Translations under genes and position numbers: made by a program
Assembly: GCF_001005215.1 (NCBI RefSeq)
Contig: NZ_LBNQ01000041.1
Location: forward strand, 1 to 64,000
Length of the DNA stretch: 64,000 nucleotides
Reading direction: 5' to 3'
DNA from: Lampropedia cohaerens
GTDB lineage: Bacteria > Pseudomonadota > Gammaproteobacteria > Burkholderiales > Burkholderiaceae_C
In this document: one piece after another, positions 9,010-17,136 of the stretch
How the letters are laid out: each line of letters opens with the position of its first letter
Numbering within the stretch: the stretch's first letter is position 1
Notes under the pieces: model-generated
Told to the model about the DNA's origin: nothing
Database searches by the model: none
The model's input: the letters and a program-made list of their open reading frames with translations, nothing else

Positions 9010-9423
9010 TCAGTCGGGGATGACGGCGGTGGCATCGATCTCCACCAGCCATTCCGGCCGGGCCAGGGCGGAGACCACCAGACCGGTGGAAACAGGGAAC
9101 ACGCCCTTGAGCCAGCGGCCCACGACGCGGTAGACCTCCTCGCGGTAGCGGGGGTCGACCAGATAGATGGTGATCTTGCAGATGTCCTGCAGCTCGCCGC
9201 CCGCTTCGCGCAGCAGCATGTCGATATTGGCCATGGCCTGCTCGGCCTGGCCCTTGGCGTCGCCGATGCAGACGCTTTCGGAGGTGTCCAGGTTCTGGCC
9301 GATCTGGCCGCGCAGAAACACGGTACGGCCCCGCGCGACGACGGCCTGGCAGAGGTCGTTGTCCAGGCGTTGCTCCGGGTAAGTGTCCTTGGTGTTGAAG
9401 GTGCGAATGCGGGTGTGCTTCAT
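9010..9423 (-). CDS. RidA/YjgF family protein lacking the archetypal catalytic Arg
   Basis: 137-residue Rid superfamily protein, expected to be a trimer. Archetypal RidA hydrolyses reactive enamine/imine intermediates to ketoacids. The C-terminal block FPVSTGLVVSALARPEWLVEIDA aligns to the RidA signature, and E128 is kept. However, the position of the RidA active-site Arg (P-A-R-S) is P110-V111-S112-T113 here, so the imine deaminase chemistry of true RidA is doubtful and a Rid4-7-type subfamily is likely. I chose the start at 9423 (MKHTRIRTFN); a longer frame to 9585 is unsupported. It is the first gene of the minus-strand arm and faces the ABC transporter genes. Confidence 0.85.
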   Translation of the reverse strand: MKHTRIRTFNTKDTYPEQRLDNDLCQAVVARGRTVFLRGQIGQNLDTSESVCIGDAKGQAEQAMANIDMLLREAGGELQDICKITIYLVDPRYREEVYRVVGRWLKGVFPVSTGLVVSALARPEWLVEIDATAVIPD

Positions 9424-9820
9424 GGCAATCAGGGGAAGGGGACAATGCAACCGGCCGGCGCTGCCGCCGTGTCGGAGGTGGGCTGCGCCCGTGCGGCCAG
9501 CCTTGACGGGGCGCAATCGTCGCGCAACGGCGCAGTCCTGCCTATTTGGGATTTCCGGCTGCGTGTGTCGGAATTTCCGATCCATGGCGCGTGCGTGTGC
9601 CCTGCAATGCCGGTGGGGGGCTGCGCGGGCGGTTCGTCAGGAATTGCGAGCCATCCGTAAGGAAAAGGCGACTTGGCGTAGTGCCGGGCCTCTTTCATCA
9701 TTCATGCGCACCACACTGGCGGGCGCCACGTTCCTGCGCTGGGCTGGTGTTTTCCGACAAGGCGCCTGCGTCGCCTCCGCTTTCCTGGTTTTACCCATCT
9801 CCGATTGAAAGAGGTTTTCC
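9424..9820. promoter_or_regulatory. Divergent control region between the ridA-like arm and the ABC transporter, with ATTTCCG direct repeats
   Basis: 397 bases without a credible gene separate two divergent operons and must hold both promoters. Two identical heptamers ATTTCCG lie at 9551-9557 and 9573-9579, exactly 22 bp (about two helical turns) apart on the same strand, within GGATTTCCGG and GGAATTTCCG contexts. This spacing fits a tandem regulator site, possibly for the neighbouring LysR protein. I could not identify convincing -10/-35 boxes. The transporter start at 9821 is preceded by AAAGAGG. Confidence 0.4.
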
Positions 9821-10846
9821 ATGATCCAAAAATTGATTGCCGCCAGCACATTGGCCAGCGCGGTACTCGCCAGCACCGCCTGGGCGCAGGAGCCACTGGT
9901 TGTCAGCACCTGGGGCGGCAGCTTCCGCGACCTGATCGATGAGAACATCGGCCAGGAGTTCACCCGCCAGACCGGTGTGCCGGTGCGGTACATCACTGGC
10001 GGCACCATTGATCGCCTCAACAAGGCCAAGCTCGCCAGCACGCCCGAGAGCGACATCACCTTCACCACCTCGCACATCGGCTGGCTGTATGCCGATGCCG
10101 GCCTGTTCGAGCCGCTGGACACCAGCAAGCTGGCCAACTACGACCATGTGGTCGAGCAGGCCAAGATCAGCCCCTACCACGTCGGTAGCTGGGCCTATGT
10201 CTACACCATTGGCTACCGCCCGGATCTGGTGCCCCCCAGCATCACGTTCGAGAGCTGGGAAGACCTGTGGAGCGAGCAGCTGCGCGGGCGCATCGCTGCA
10301 CCGGACTTCGATCCCAGCCACATCATCGCCGTGGCGGCCAAGCTCTCCGGTGCGGATGCGGGGAACTGGGAGCAAGGCCAGGACAAGCTCAAGGCGCTCA
10401 AGCCCAACTTCAAGGCGTTCTACACCAACGATGCCAACAGCCAGCAGCTAATTGCCTCCGGTGAGACGCCCATCCAGGTTGTGCTGTCCATGAATGCCTA
10501 CCACATGATTGGGCAGGGCGTTCCCATCAAGGTGGTCGTGCCCAAGGAGGGGGCCGTGCTCGGCGTGGACGCGATGGGCATCATGAAGGGCAGCAAGCAG
10601 CAGGAGCTGGCCTACAAGTTCATGAGCATCGCCCTCTCTCCGGAGGTGCAGGCCAAGATCGTGGCTGCCAAGAAGGCTAGCCCCGTGGTCGATAACGCTA
10701 CTGTCAGTGCCGAGGATGCGGCACTGCCCGGGGTGTTCACGACGCCCGAGCAGTGGCAGACGCAGGCACTGGTGATTGACCACAAGTTGCGTGCCGAGAA
10801 AACCGCTGAATGGCGCAAGTGGTTCACGGAAAACATCATGAACTAA
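9821..10846 (+). CDS. PotD/PotF-type ABC transporter substrate-binding protein
   Basis: 341-residue periplasmic binding protein of the spermidine/putrescine (SBP_bac_8) class. A clear signal peptide (1-22, ending in AWA before Q23) is followed by VVSTWGGSFRD, the typical first strand of Pot-type binding proteins. Such proteins import polyamines, opines, thiamine, iron or aminoethylphosphonate; the ligand here is unknown. It is the first gene of a three-gene operon with two permeases, and a stem-loop with a T-run separates it from them. AAAGAGG upstream supports the start. Confidence 0.92.
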   Translation: MIQKLIAASTLASAVLASTAWAQEPLVVSTWGGSFRDLIDENIGQEFTRQTGVPVRYITGGTIDRLNKAKLASTPESDITFTTSHIGWLYADAGLFEPLDTSKLANYDHVVEQAKISPYHVGSWAYVYTIGYRPDLVPPSITFESWEDLWSEQLRGRIAAPDFDPSHIIAVAAKLSGADAGNWEQGQDKLKALKPNFKAFYTNDANSQQLIASGETPIQVVLSMNAYHMIGQGVPIKVVVPKEGAVLGVDAMGIMKGSKQQELAYKFMSIALSPEVQAKIVAAKKASPVVDNATVSAEDAALPGVFTTPEQWQTQALVIDHKLRAEKTAEWRKWFTENIMN

Positions 10847-10925
10847 AGCGCCTGCGGGGCGCCGGCAGACAGCCTGCGGCAGCCGATGCGGTTGCCGGGC
10901 CCGTCACGGTGCCCCGGCAGTATTT

Positions 10926-10988
10926 GTGCAACCCCGAGGGGCGCCGGAGCAGGCGGCAGCCTGCGAAGCCCTCGGCACTATTTTTTTT
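10926..10988 (+). terminator. Intercistronic terminator-like hairpin between binding-protein and permease genes
   Basis: CCGAGGG (10934-10940) pairs with CCCTCGG (10969-10975). This stem encloses a second hairpin, GCAGGC-GGCA-GCCTGC (10949-10964). GTG (10926-10928) can add pairs with CAC (10976-10978) across a small bulge. Eight Ts follow at 10981-10988, and the permease ATG is at 10992. The structure looks like an intrinsic terminator or processing/stabilising element that would lower permease expression relative to the binding protein. It also leaves the permease gene without an obvious Shine-Dalgarno sequence. Confidence 0.6.
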
Positions 10989-10991
10989 GAC

Positions 10992-11846
10992 ATGAATCAG
11001 CGATCCGGGTTGAAGGCGTGGCTGGTCTCGCCTGCCATGCTGGTGGCGCTGTGCATCTGTGCCGCGCTGCTGACCGTCTTCCAGTTCAGTTTCCGTGCAT
11101 TCGTTCCCGGCTCGCTCGGCGTGGGTGGCTTCACGCTGGAGAACTTTGCCGGGTTTGGCAAGGCCATCTACGCGCAGGCCTTCTGGAACACCTTTTTGCT
11201 CAGCCTTGAAACCACCGTGGTCACGCTGGTGGTGGCGTATCCGCTGGCCTATGCCATGGTGCGCGTGCGCCACCGCGGTCTGAAGGCATTCATTCTCATC
11301 GTCTCCATCACACCGCTGTTTCTCGGCGAGATCGTGCGCACCTATTCCTGGCTGATCGTGCTGGGAAGCACGGGCTTCATCAATACGGTGTTGCGCCAGT
11401 TGGGCGTGATCGAGTGGCCGCTGCAGCTGATGTTCTCGCATCTTGGCGTGCTGATCGCGCTGGTGCATGTGACCATTCCGGTGGTCGTGCTGATGCTGGC
11501 AACGGCCATTTCCCATATCGACCGTGACTACGAGAAGGCAGCCCAGAGCCTGGGTGCCGGGCCGGTGCGCACCTTTGTGACGGTGACCCTGCCACTTTCC
11601 ATGCCGGGCATTCTCGCCAGCATCACCACGGCCTTCGCCTGGACGTTCAGCGCCTTTGCAACGCCACAGATGATCGGTGGCGGTCGGGTGCATACGGTCT
11701 CCACTTTGGTGTATCAGCTGGGCTTTTCCTCGATGAATTTCCCCCTGGCAGCAAGCCTGAGTGTTGCTGGCCTGGTGCTGACCGTGGTGTCGCTGATGGC
11801 ACTGGGCGTGGTGACACGCAAACTCAAGAAAATCGGAGGGCACTGA
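10992..11846 (+). CDS. ABC transporter permease (PotB type)
   Basis: 284-residue inner-membrane permease of the binding-protein-dependent transport family. About six hydrophobic segments are visible, starting near 8-32. The cytoplasmic EAA loop (EKAAQSLGAGPVRTFVTVTL, 181-200), which docks the ATPase, is intact. The start at 10992 (MNQRSG) removes an unsupported 22-residue extension. No good ribosome site is seen because the preceding bases are the T-run of the intercistronic hairpin. The second permease begins two bases after this stop codon. Confidence 0.9.
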   Translation: MNQRSGLKAWLVSPAMLVALCICAALLTVFQFSFRAFVPGSLGVGGFTLENFAGFGKAIYAQAFWNTFLLSLETTVVTLVVAYPLAYAMVRVRHRGLKAFILIVSITPLFLGEIVRTYSWLIVLGSTGFINTVLRQLGVIEWPLQLMFSHLGVLIALVHVTIPVVVLMLATAISHIDRDYEKAAQSLGAGPVRTFVTVTLPLSMPGILASITTAFAWTFSAFATPQMIGGGRVHTVSTLVYQLGFSSMNFPLAASLSVAGLVLTVVSLMALGVVTRKLKKIGGH

Positions 11847-11847
11847 C

Positions 11848-12669
11848 ATGCGCATGCGTTCTTCTCTGCCGTTGCCCCTGCGCATGGCTGGTTACCTGGT
11901 CGTGGCGCTGCTGCTGGCCTTCGTGCTGCTGCCGGTTCTGGTGGTGACCGTTGCGGCCTTCAACGAGCAGGCCATTTTGAGTTTCCCGCCCCAGTCGTGG
12001 TCGTGGAAATGGTTCGAGCGCGTCTTTACCTACCCGGACTTTCGCAACGGCTTTCGCGCCAGCCTGATCGTCACCGCCTGGGCTTCCGTGCTGGCGCTGG
12101 CGATTGGTACGGCGCTGGCGATTGCCGTCAAGCGCATGGACTTCGCCGGCAAGCAGACCCTGCAGGCCATCTTGCTGTCGCCGTTGGTCATTCCCCACTT
12201 CACGCTGGGCCTGGGGCTGCTGATGCTGACGGCACAGTTCAATGTCGGACGCAATTATGCGGTGGTCATTCTGTGCCACGTCATGCTGGTATTGCCCTTT
12301 GTGCTGCGCAGCGTCTACGTCTCGATGGAAAACCTGGATGAACGCCTGGAGCAAGCGGCCGCGAGCTTGGGGGCATCGCCCGTGCGGGTGCTGTGGACGG
12401 TCACCATTCCGCTGCTGGCACCCGGTCTTTTCGGGGGCTGGCTGTTTGCCGCCATCATGTCGTTCAACGAGTTCACGGCGTCGCTGTTCATCACCAACCA
12501 GAGTACCCAGACGCTGCCGGTTACCATGTACAACTATGTGCGCGAGTATGCCGATCCGACACTGGCGGCGCTGTCGGTGGTCTACATCGTGGTGACGGCC
12601 AGCCTGCTGGTGGTGGCCAACCAGTTTCTCGGCCTGGGCAAGGTGCTCAATATCGAGCAGGGGCGCTGA
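11848..12669 (+). CDS. ABC transporter permease (PotC type)
   Basis: 273-residue inner-membrane permease, the second half of the heterodimeric channel with the PotB-type protein. Hydrophobic segments run through the whole length, and the EAA motif (EQAAASLGASPVRVLWTVTI, 168-187) is intact. It follows the first permease directly, so the two are certainly co-transcribed. No ATPase gene follows on this strand: the only PotA-type ATPase nearby is 3.3 kb away and convergent (15988-17136). A strong bidirectional terminator lies 30 bases downstream. Confidence 0.9.
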   Translation: MRMRSSLPLPLRMAGYLVVALLLAFVLLPVLVVTVAAFNEQAILSFPPQSWSWKWFERVFTYPDFRNGFRASLIVTAWASVLALAIGTALAIAVKRMDFAGKQTLQAILLSPLVIPHFTLGLGLLMLTAQFNVGRNYAVVILCHVMLVLPFVLRSVYVSMENLDERLEQAAASLGASPVRVLWTVTIPLLAPGLFGGWLFAAIMSFNEFTASLFITNQSTQTLPVTMYNYVREYADPTLAALSVVYIVVTASLLVVANQFLGLGKVLNIEQGR

Positions 12670-12698
12670 CCCGCAAGTCCCGAAGTCCTGGGCAAGCG

Positions 12699-12729
12699 AA
12701 AAAAAGCCGCGTTGGTTCGCGGCTTTTTT
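12699..12729. terminator. Bidirectional intrinsic terminator
   Basis: GCCGCG (12706-12711) and CGCGGC (12718-12723) form a perfect six-base stem around TTGGTT, flanked by seven As on the left and six Ts on the right. It can therefore stop transcription of the permease operon (plus) and of the dehydrogenase operon (minus), which converge here. Confidence 0.9.
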
Positions 12730-12746
12730 GCTGCCTGCGGCAATCG

Positions 12747-13706
12747 TCAGTAGCCGCGTGCGGCCTCGACCTGGTGATGGGGAGGCTGGCCCTGGCTGAC
12801 GCGCAGGATGTTCTGGGCAATCTGCTCGGCGGCCGAAGCGGGAATCGCCACGGACGCCAGGTGCGGCGTGATCAGCACGTTCTCCATGCGCCATAGCGGG
12901 TCGTCGGCAGGCAGGGGTTCGTGCTCGAACACATCCAGCGTTGCGCTGCCCAGGTGGCCCTGCTGCAGCAGCTCGGTCATGGCGGTCTGGTCGATGAGTG
13001 CGCCCCTGGCGACGTTGACGACGGCCGCACCTTGGGGCAGCAGTTGCAGGCGTCGGCGATCGAGCAGGCGGTGGGTCTGCGCCGTCAGTGGCAGCATGAC
13101 CACCAGGATGTCCGCAAGCCGCAGCACGTCCTCCAGCGTCTCCATGCCGCTGTGGCAGTGCACCCCGGCGATGGTGCGTGGGCTGCGTGACCAGCCGTGG
13201 ACCTCGAAGCCCTGGCGCTGCAGCTCCGCTGCGGCATGCGCGCCCAGTGCCCCCAGCCCCAGCACACCCACCCGGATCTCGGCCGGTGCGCGCGGGTGGC
13301 GGTAGGCCCAGGTGCGTTGGCGCTGCGCCTGCTCGAAGTAGGGGATGTCGCGGGCATGGCGCAGCACGGCAAAAAGCACGTAGCCGGCCATCATCTGCGA
13401 CATTTTCGGATCGACGATGCGGGTGATGGGAACGCCGCTGGGTAGATCGCTGCGGCCCACCAGCGAATCGACGCCGGCGCCGAGATTGATGATCAGCCGC
13501 AGGTTGGACATCTGCGCGAAGAAGCCCGCAGGGGGCTTCCAGACCAGCGCGTAGTGGATGGCGCGGGGGTCATGCACTTCATCGGGGTGCAGGATCTGCA
13601 GTTGTGGCAGCTGCGCCTGCAGCGCGCGCTTCCAGACGGAGAAATCGTCGCACGCGCTGAAGAAGACCAGCGCGCCGGAAGGGGGTGTTGCGGTCGAGGG
13701 TGTCAT
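12747..13706 (-). CDS. GhrA-like D-2-hydroxyacid dehydrogenase (glyoxylate/hydroxypyruvate reductase)
   Basis: 319-residue NAD(P)H-dependent enzyme of the D-isomer 2-hydroxyacid dehydrogenase family, closest to GhrA, which reduces glyoxylate or hydroxypyruvate. The nucleotide motif GLGALG is at 150-155. The catalytic triad is present: R234 (NVARGALID), E263 (EHEPL) and H282 (TPHLAS). I chose the ATG at 13706, ten bases after the AroQ-like stop; a GTG at 13727 inside the previous gene is an alternative adding seven residues. It is the last gene of the ATPase arm and suggests that a short 2-oxoacid is formed in the pathway. Confidence 0.85.
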   Translation of the reverse strand: MTPSTATPPSGALVFFSACDDFSVWKRALQAQLPQLQILHPDEVHDPRAIHYALVWKPPAGFFAQMSNLRLIINLGAGVDSLVGRSDLPSGVPITRIVDPKMSQMMAGYVLFAVLRHARDIPYFEQAQRQRTWAYRHPRAPAEIRVGVLGLGALGAHAAAELQRQGFEVHGWSRSPRTIAGVHCHSGMETLEDVLRLADILVVMLPLTAQTHRLLDRRRLQLLPQGAAVVNVARGALIDQTAMTELLQQGHLGSATLDVFEHEPLPADDPLWRMENVLITPHLASVAIPASAAEQIAQNILRVSQGQPPHHQVEAARGY

Positions 13707-13716
13707 GGCGTCAGCG

Positions 13717-14184
13717 TCAGTGTGCACGGGCGATCAGGCGGGCCATCGCCTCCAGTGCCATTTCATAGCCATCGGCACCCAGGCCTGCGATCACGCCGTC
13801 GGCGGCCTTGGAGATGTACGAGTGGTGGCGAAACGCCTCGCGCCGCCAGATGTTGCTCATGTGCACTTCGAGAATGCGCCCCGGATAGGCCAGCAGCGCA
13901 TCGAGGATCGGCACCGAGCTGTAGGTCAGCCCCGCTGCGTTGATGATGATGCCGGCACTGGTGCCGCGCGCCTGCTGGATCCAGTCGACCAGCTGCCCTT
14001 CATGGTTCGATTGCACGAACCGCAGCTGCAGCTGCAGCTGCGCAGCCCTGGCCTCGCAGCGCTGCTGCAGGACGGGAAAGCTGTCGCTGCCGTAGGTCTG
14101 GTTGGCATCCAGTCCATACAGGTTGGCATTGGGGCCGTTGAGAAACCAGACGGTGGGCGCGGTGGAGACAGATGTAGTGGGCAT
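13717..14184 (-). CDS. Type II 3-dehydroquinase (AroQ)-like protein with altered active-site lid
   Basis: 155-residue member of the small type II dehydroquinate dehydratase family (flavodoxin-like dodecamer). Recognisable are LNGPNANLYG (usual NGPNLNLLG), the catalytic Tyr31 (YGSDSF), N82 and the EVHMSNI block with His108. Key deviations: the mobile lid that normally reads G-x-R-E-P has D-A-N-Q-T (26-30), so the catalytic lid Arg is missing; the THTS motif is TYSS (87-90); and the usual HAREEFR is WRREAFR (113-119). It is more likely a paralogue acting on another substrate than the shikimate enzyme. It is co-directional with the GST upstream and the dehydrogenase downstream. Confidence 0.78.
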   Translation of the reverse strand: MPTTSVSTAPTVWFLNGPNANLYGLDANQTYGSDSFPVLQQRCEARAAQLQLQLRFVQSNHEGQLVDWIQQARGTSAGIIINAAGLTYSSVPILDALLAYPGRILEVHMSNIWRREAFRHHSYISKAADGVIAGLGADGYEMALEAMARLIARAH

Positions 14185-14198
14185 CACAGACAAGGGAT

Positions 14199-14816
14199 TC
14201 AGGCTTCGTGAGGAATGGTGGCCTGCATGGCCGGCAGCGCGGCAAAGCGCGCAAACCACGCCGCCGCTTCAGGGTGTGCTGCGCGCCAGTCCAGCTCGGG
14301 GAAGCGGAAGTCGAGGTAGCCCAGCGCGCAGCCGATGGCGACTTCGCCAATGCTTGGCGCCTGCACGGCAAGCGTGGCGGCCTGGGCATCGATGGTCGCC
14401 ACACAAGCCTGGACCTTGCCCAGCTGGGCCTGCCGCCACGCGGGGAACTGCAGCGCGGGCGGGCGGGCAACCGTCTCATAGCGGGCCAGCAGGGCGGCGT
14501 CCAGCAGGCCATCACCCAGCGCCTGCAGCGTCAGTGCGTGCCAGCGCTGCGGCCCGCTGGGAAACAAGGTCGCAGGCGATTGCGTGCTGGCCAGGTATTC
14601 GCAGATGACCCGGCTGTCATAGAGGCTCTGCCCGTCGGGCAGGATCAGCGTGGGGACCTTGGCCATGGGATTGTGGGCTGCAATGCGTGCATCGCGCCGC
14701 AAGGGGTTGGCCGCGCTGTCGAGCAGTTCGATCTGGTCGCGCAGCCCGCACAGCTGGGCGCAGACCATGACCTTGCGGACAAAAGGGGAGGTAGGGGCGT
14801 AGAGCAGTTTCAGCAT
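14199..14816 (-). CDS. Glutathione S-transferase family protein
   Basis: 205-residue cytosolic GST with an N-terminal thioredoxin-like domain (about 1-78) and an all-helical C-terminal domain. The active-site region reads SPFVRKVMV (9-18), with Ser9 at the typical nucleophile-activating position. The glutathione-binding VPTLILPDG and YDSRVICEYL motifs follow. It resembles YibF-like GSTs. It sits 14 bases upstream of the AroQ-like gene in the same arm; a thiol-dependent isomerisation or detoxification step is possible but unproven. Confidence 0.88.
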   Translation of the reverse strand: MLKLLYAPTSPFVRKVMVCAQLCGLRDQIELLDSAANPLRRDARIAAHNPMAKVPTLILPDGQSLYDSRVICEYLASTQSPATLFPSGPQRWHALTLQALGDGLLDAALLARYETVARPPALQFPAWRQAQLGKVQACVATIDAQAATLAVQAPSIGEVAIGCALGYLDFRFPELDWRAAHPEAAAWFARFAALPAMQATIPHEA

Positions 14817-14989
14817 GATGGGTCAACAATTTCGGTGAGGCGGTTGCACTGGCCTTGACGTCCTGAACCCGTGGTGCTCGTAGCGTCCTGGTAGCTGGCA
14901 GAGTACGGCGCAGAAGGCCTTTCCATGCCATTTTTCTGCTGGCGCTTTGGAGGGGGGCGTTTGCAACGCCCGCTTTGCCTGCATCACGG

Positions 14990-15991
14990 TCACTGGGTTT
15001 GCAGCACGAGCTTGCCGAACACCGCGCCACTTTCAAGCAGCGTGTGCGCCTTGGTGGCCTCGTGCAGAGGCAGCGTGGCATGCAGCGTCGGGCCGACGCG
15101 GCCATCGGCAACCAGCGGCAGAACGTGCTGGCGCAGCGCGCGCGCCATGCGGGTCTTTTCGGCGTGGGTCTGCGGGCGCATGGTCGACGAGTGCAGGCTG
15201 AGCTGTTTCTGCATCAACGTCAGCAGATCCAGTGCCACGGTCGCGCCGCGCATGAAGGACAGGCTGACATGACGCCCGCCGAATGCCAGCGCCTCGAGGT
15301 TGCGTGCCACGTAGTCACCGCCGACGATGTCCAGCACCACGTCCACGCCGCGGCCCTGAGTGAAGGCCAGGCATGCCGCGGTGAAGTCGGCGCTGGTGTA
15401 GTCGATCACCTGCGCTGCGCCCAGCGCCTGCAGGGCCGCAGCGCGCGCCGCGTGCCCGTCCGTGGTGATGACTGTTGCGCCCGCGGCATGCGCCATGCGG
15501 ATGGCCAGGGTGCCGATGCCACCGCCGCCGCCGTGAATCAGCACCGTCTCGCCCATGCGCAGCCGGCCCAGCTCGAATAGGTTGTGCCAGACCGTGAACA
15601 GGCCTTCGGGCAGCGCCGCGGCGGCTTCGACGCCAAGGCCGGGAGGGCAGGGCAGGCAGTGGTCCAGGTCGGCAACCGCCCATTGCGCGTAGCCGCCGCC
15701 CGGCAGCAGCGCCATCAGGCGCTGGCCGAGCCAGCACGACGCCACGCCGGGGCCACAGGCTGCGACGACACCGCATGCTTCGAGGCCCAGGATGTCGGTC
15801 ACGCCGGCAGGGGGCGTGGCCTTGCCTTCACGCTGCATGATGTCGGGCCGATTGACGCCGGCGGCATGAACCTGCAGCAGGACTTGCCCGGGCCCTGGCG
15901 TCGGCACGGGACGCTCGACCAGCGTCAGCACGCTGGCGTCGCCCGGTTCGCGGGCGATGATCGCCTGCATCGAGGAGGGGATGGTGCTCAT
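14990..15991 (-). CDS. Zinc-independent NAD(P)H quinone oxidoreductase (MDR family, PIG3-like)
   Basis: 333-residue medium-chain dehydrogenase/reductase of the quinone oxidoreductase group. The N-terminal GroES-like domain carries VNRPDIMQREG, and the Rossmann domain carries IHGGGGGIGTLAIRMA. The cysteine/histidine pattern of zinc alcohol dehydrogenases is absent, as expected for quinone oxidoreductases. The start codon overlaps the ATPase stop (ATGA at 15988-15991), so it is translationally coupled to the transporter ATPase, an unusual partnership that ties redox chemistry to the imported substrate. A 173-base gap separates it from the GST gene. Confidence 0.88.
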   Translation of the reverse strand: MSTIPSSMQAIIAREPGDASVLTLVERPVPTPGPGQVLLQVHAAGVNRPDIMQREGKATPPAGVTDILGLEACGVVAACGPGVASCWLGQRLMALLPGGGYAQWAVADLDHCLPCPPGLGVEAAAALPEGLFTVWHNLFELGRLRMGETVLIHGGGGGIGTLAIRMAHAAGATVITTDGHAARAAALQALGAAQVIDYTSADFTAACLAFTQGRGVDVVLDIVGGDYVARNLEALAFGGRHVSLSFMRGATVALDLLTLMQKQLSLHSSTMRPQTHAEKTRMARALRQHVLPLVADGRVGPTLHATLPLHEATKAHTLLESGAVFGKLVLQTQ

Positions 15992-17136
15992 GCGTGTCTG
16001 GCCTCCGGCTGGAAGATGCTGATACCGTCATCGGGCAGGGCCAGGCCGACGACGGCGCTGACGGGCCACTGCTGCATGGCCTGCAGGCCGGGGCTGCGCA
16101 CCATCACGCGCTGGCGGCCCTCCACCGGGATGTCCACGTCGACGTAGGTGTTGATGTGATCGCCCTGGAAGACGTGGTTGACGACGGTGCCGCTGAGCAC
16201 CGACTGCGCGTGCAGCGGCTCAAGCTGGATTTGCTCGGGGCGGATGTAGACATCCAGCCGGCCGCCGTCATGCTGCTGGCCGACCAGGCGCGTGCGATTG
16301 ACGCTGATCAGGCCGCTGCCCAGACGCAGCTGGATCATGCCGCCCTGCTCGCCGTGGTATTGCGCCGGCAGGATGTTGACGTCGCCGAGGAACGAGGCCA
16401 CGAACGGATCCTGCGGACTGCGGTAGAGCGCATCCGGCGTGGCGATCTGGCGGATTCTGCCTGCCGACATGACGGCGATGCGATCGGACATGCTCAGCGC
16501 CTCGCCCTGGTCGTGCGTGACGAAAACGGTGGTGACGCCCAGCTGGCGCTGGATATCGCGGATCTCCACCTGCATGGCACCGCGCAGGCTCTTGTCCAGA
16601 GCGGAGAAAGGCTCGTCAAGCAGCAGCACCTTGGGGCGGATGACCAGTGCGCGTGCCAGCGCCACACGTTGCTGCTGGCCGCCCGAGAGCTCCTTGGGCT
16701 TGCGCTGGCCCAGTCCATCGAGTTTGACCAGCCGCATCACATCTGCCACGCGCTCGGCGATTTCCTGTGCCGGCACGCCCCGCATCTTCAGGCCGTAGCC
16801 GATGTTGCGCTCGACGTTCATGTGCGGGAACAGCGCGTAGTTCTGGAACACGATGCCGATGTGGCGCTGGTGGGCCGGCAAATTGGTCACCAGTTGCCCG
16901 TCGATGAAGATCTCGCCGTTGTCGGCCTCGGCAAAGCCGGCGATCAGGTTGAGCAGGGTGGTCTTGCCGCAGCCCGATGGGCCGAGCAGGGTCAGGAACT
17001 CGCCACGCGCGATCTTGAGCGTCAGCGCGTGCAGAACGGTCTGGTCACGGTATTTCTTGACCACGCCTTCGAGACTGACGGCGATGTCGGCGCCGTGTGG
17101 GTCCTCTGCGGACATGGGGCTATCACTGGAGCGCAT
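15988..17136 (-). CDS. PotA-type ABC transporter ATP-binding protein
   Basis: 382-residue ATPase with Walker A GPSGCGKTT (52-60), Q-loop in IVFQNYALFP, signature LSGGQQQR (150-157), Walker B VLLLDEP (170-176) and a switch His in FVTHDQ. The C-terminal third is a TOBE regulatory domain, as in spermidine/putrescine and other PotA-like ATPases. It very probably energises the two permeases at 10992-12669, although it is encoded on the opposite strand beyond five enzyme genes. An alternative Met start at 17115 exists; neither start has a strong ribosome site. Confidence 0.92.
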   Translation of the reverse strand: MRSSDSPMSAEDPHGADIAVSLEGVVKKYRDQTVLHALTLKIARGEFLTLLGPSGCGKTTLLNLIAGFAEADNGEIFIDGQLVTNLPAHQRHIGIVFQNYALFPHMNVERNIGYGLKMRGVPAQEIAERVADVMRLVKLDGLGQRKPKELSGGQQQRVALARALVIRPKVLLLDEPFSALDKSLRGAMQVEIRDIQRQLGVTTVFVTHDQGEALSMSDRIAVMSAGRIRQIATPDALYRSPQDPFVASFLGDVNILPAQYHGEQGGMIQLRLGSGLISVNRTRLVGQQHDGGRLDVYIRPEQIQLEPLHAQSVLSGTVVNHVFQGDHINTYVDVDIPVEGRQRVMVRSPGLQAMQQWPVSAVVGLALPDDGISIFQPEARHA

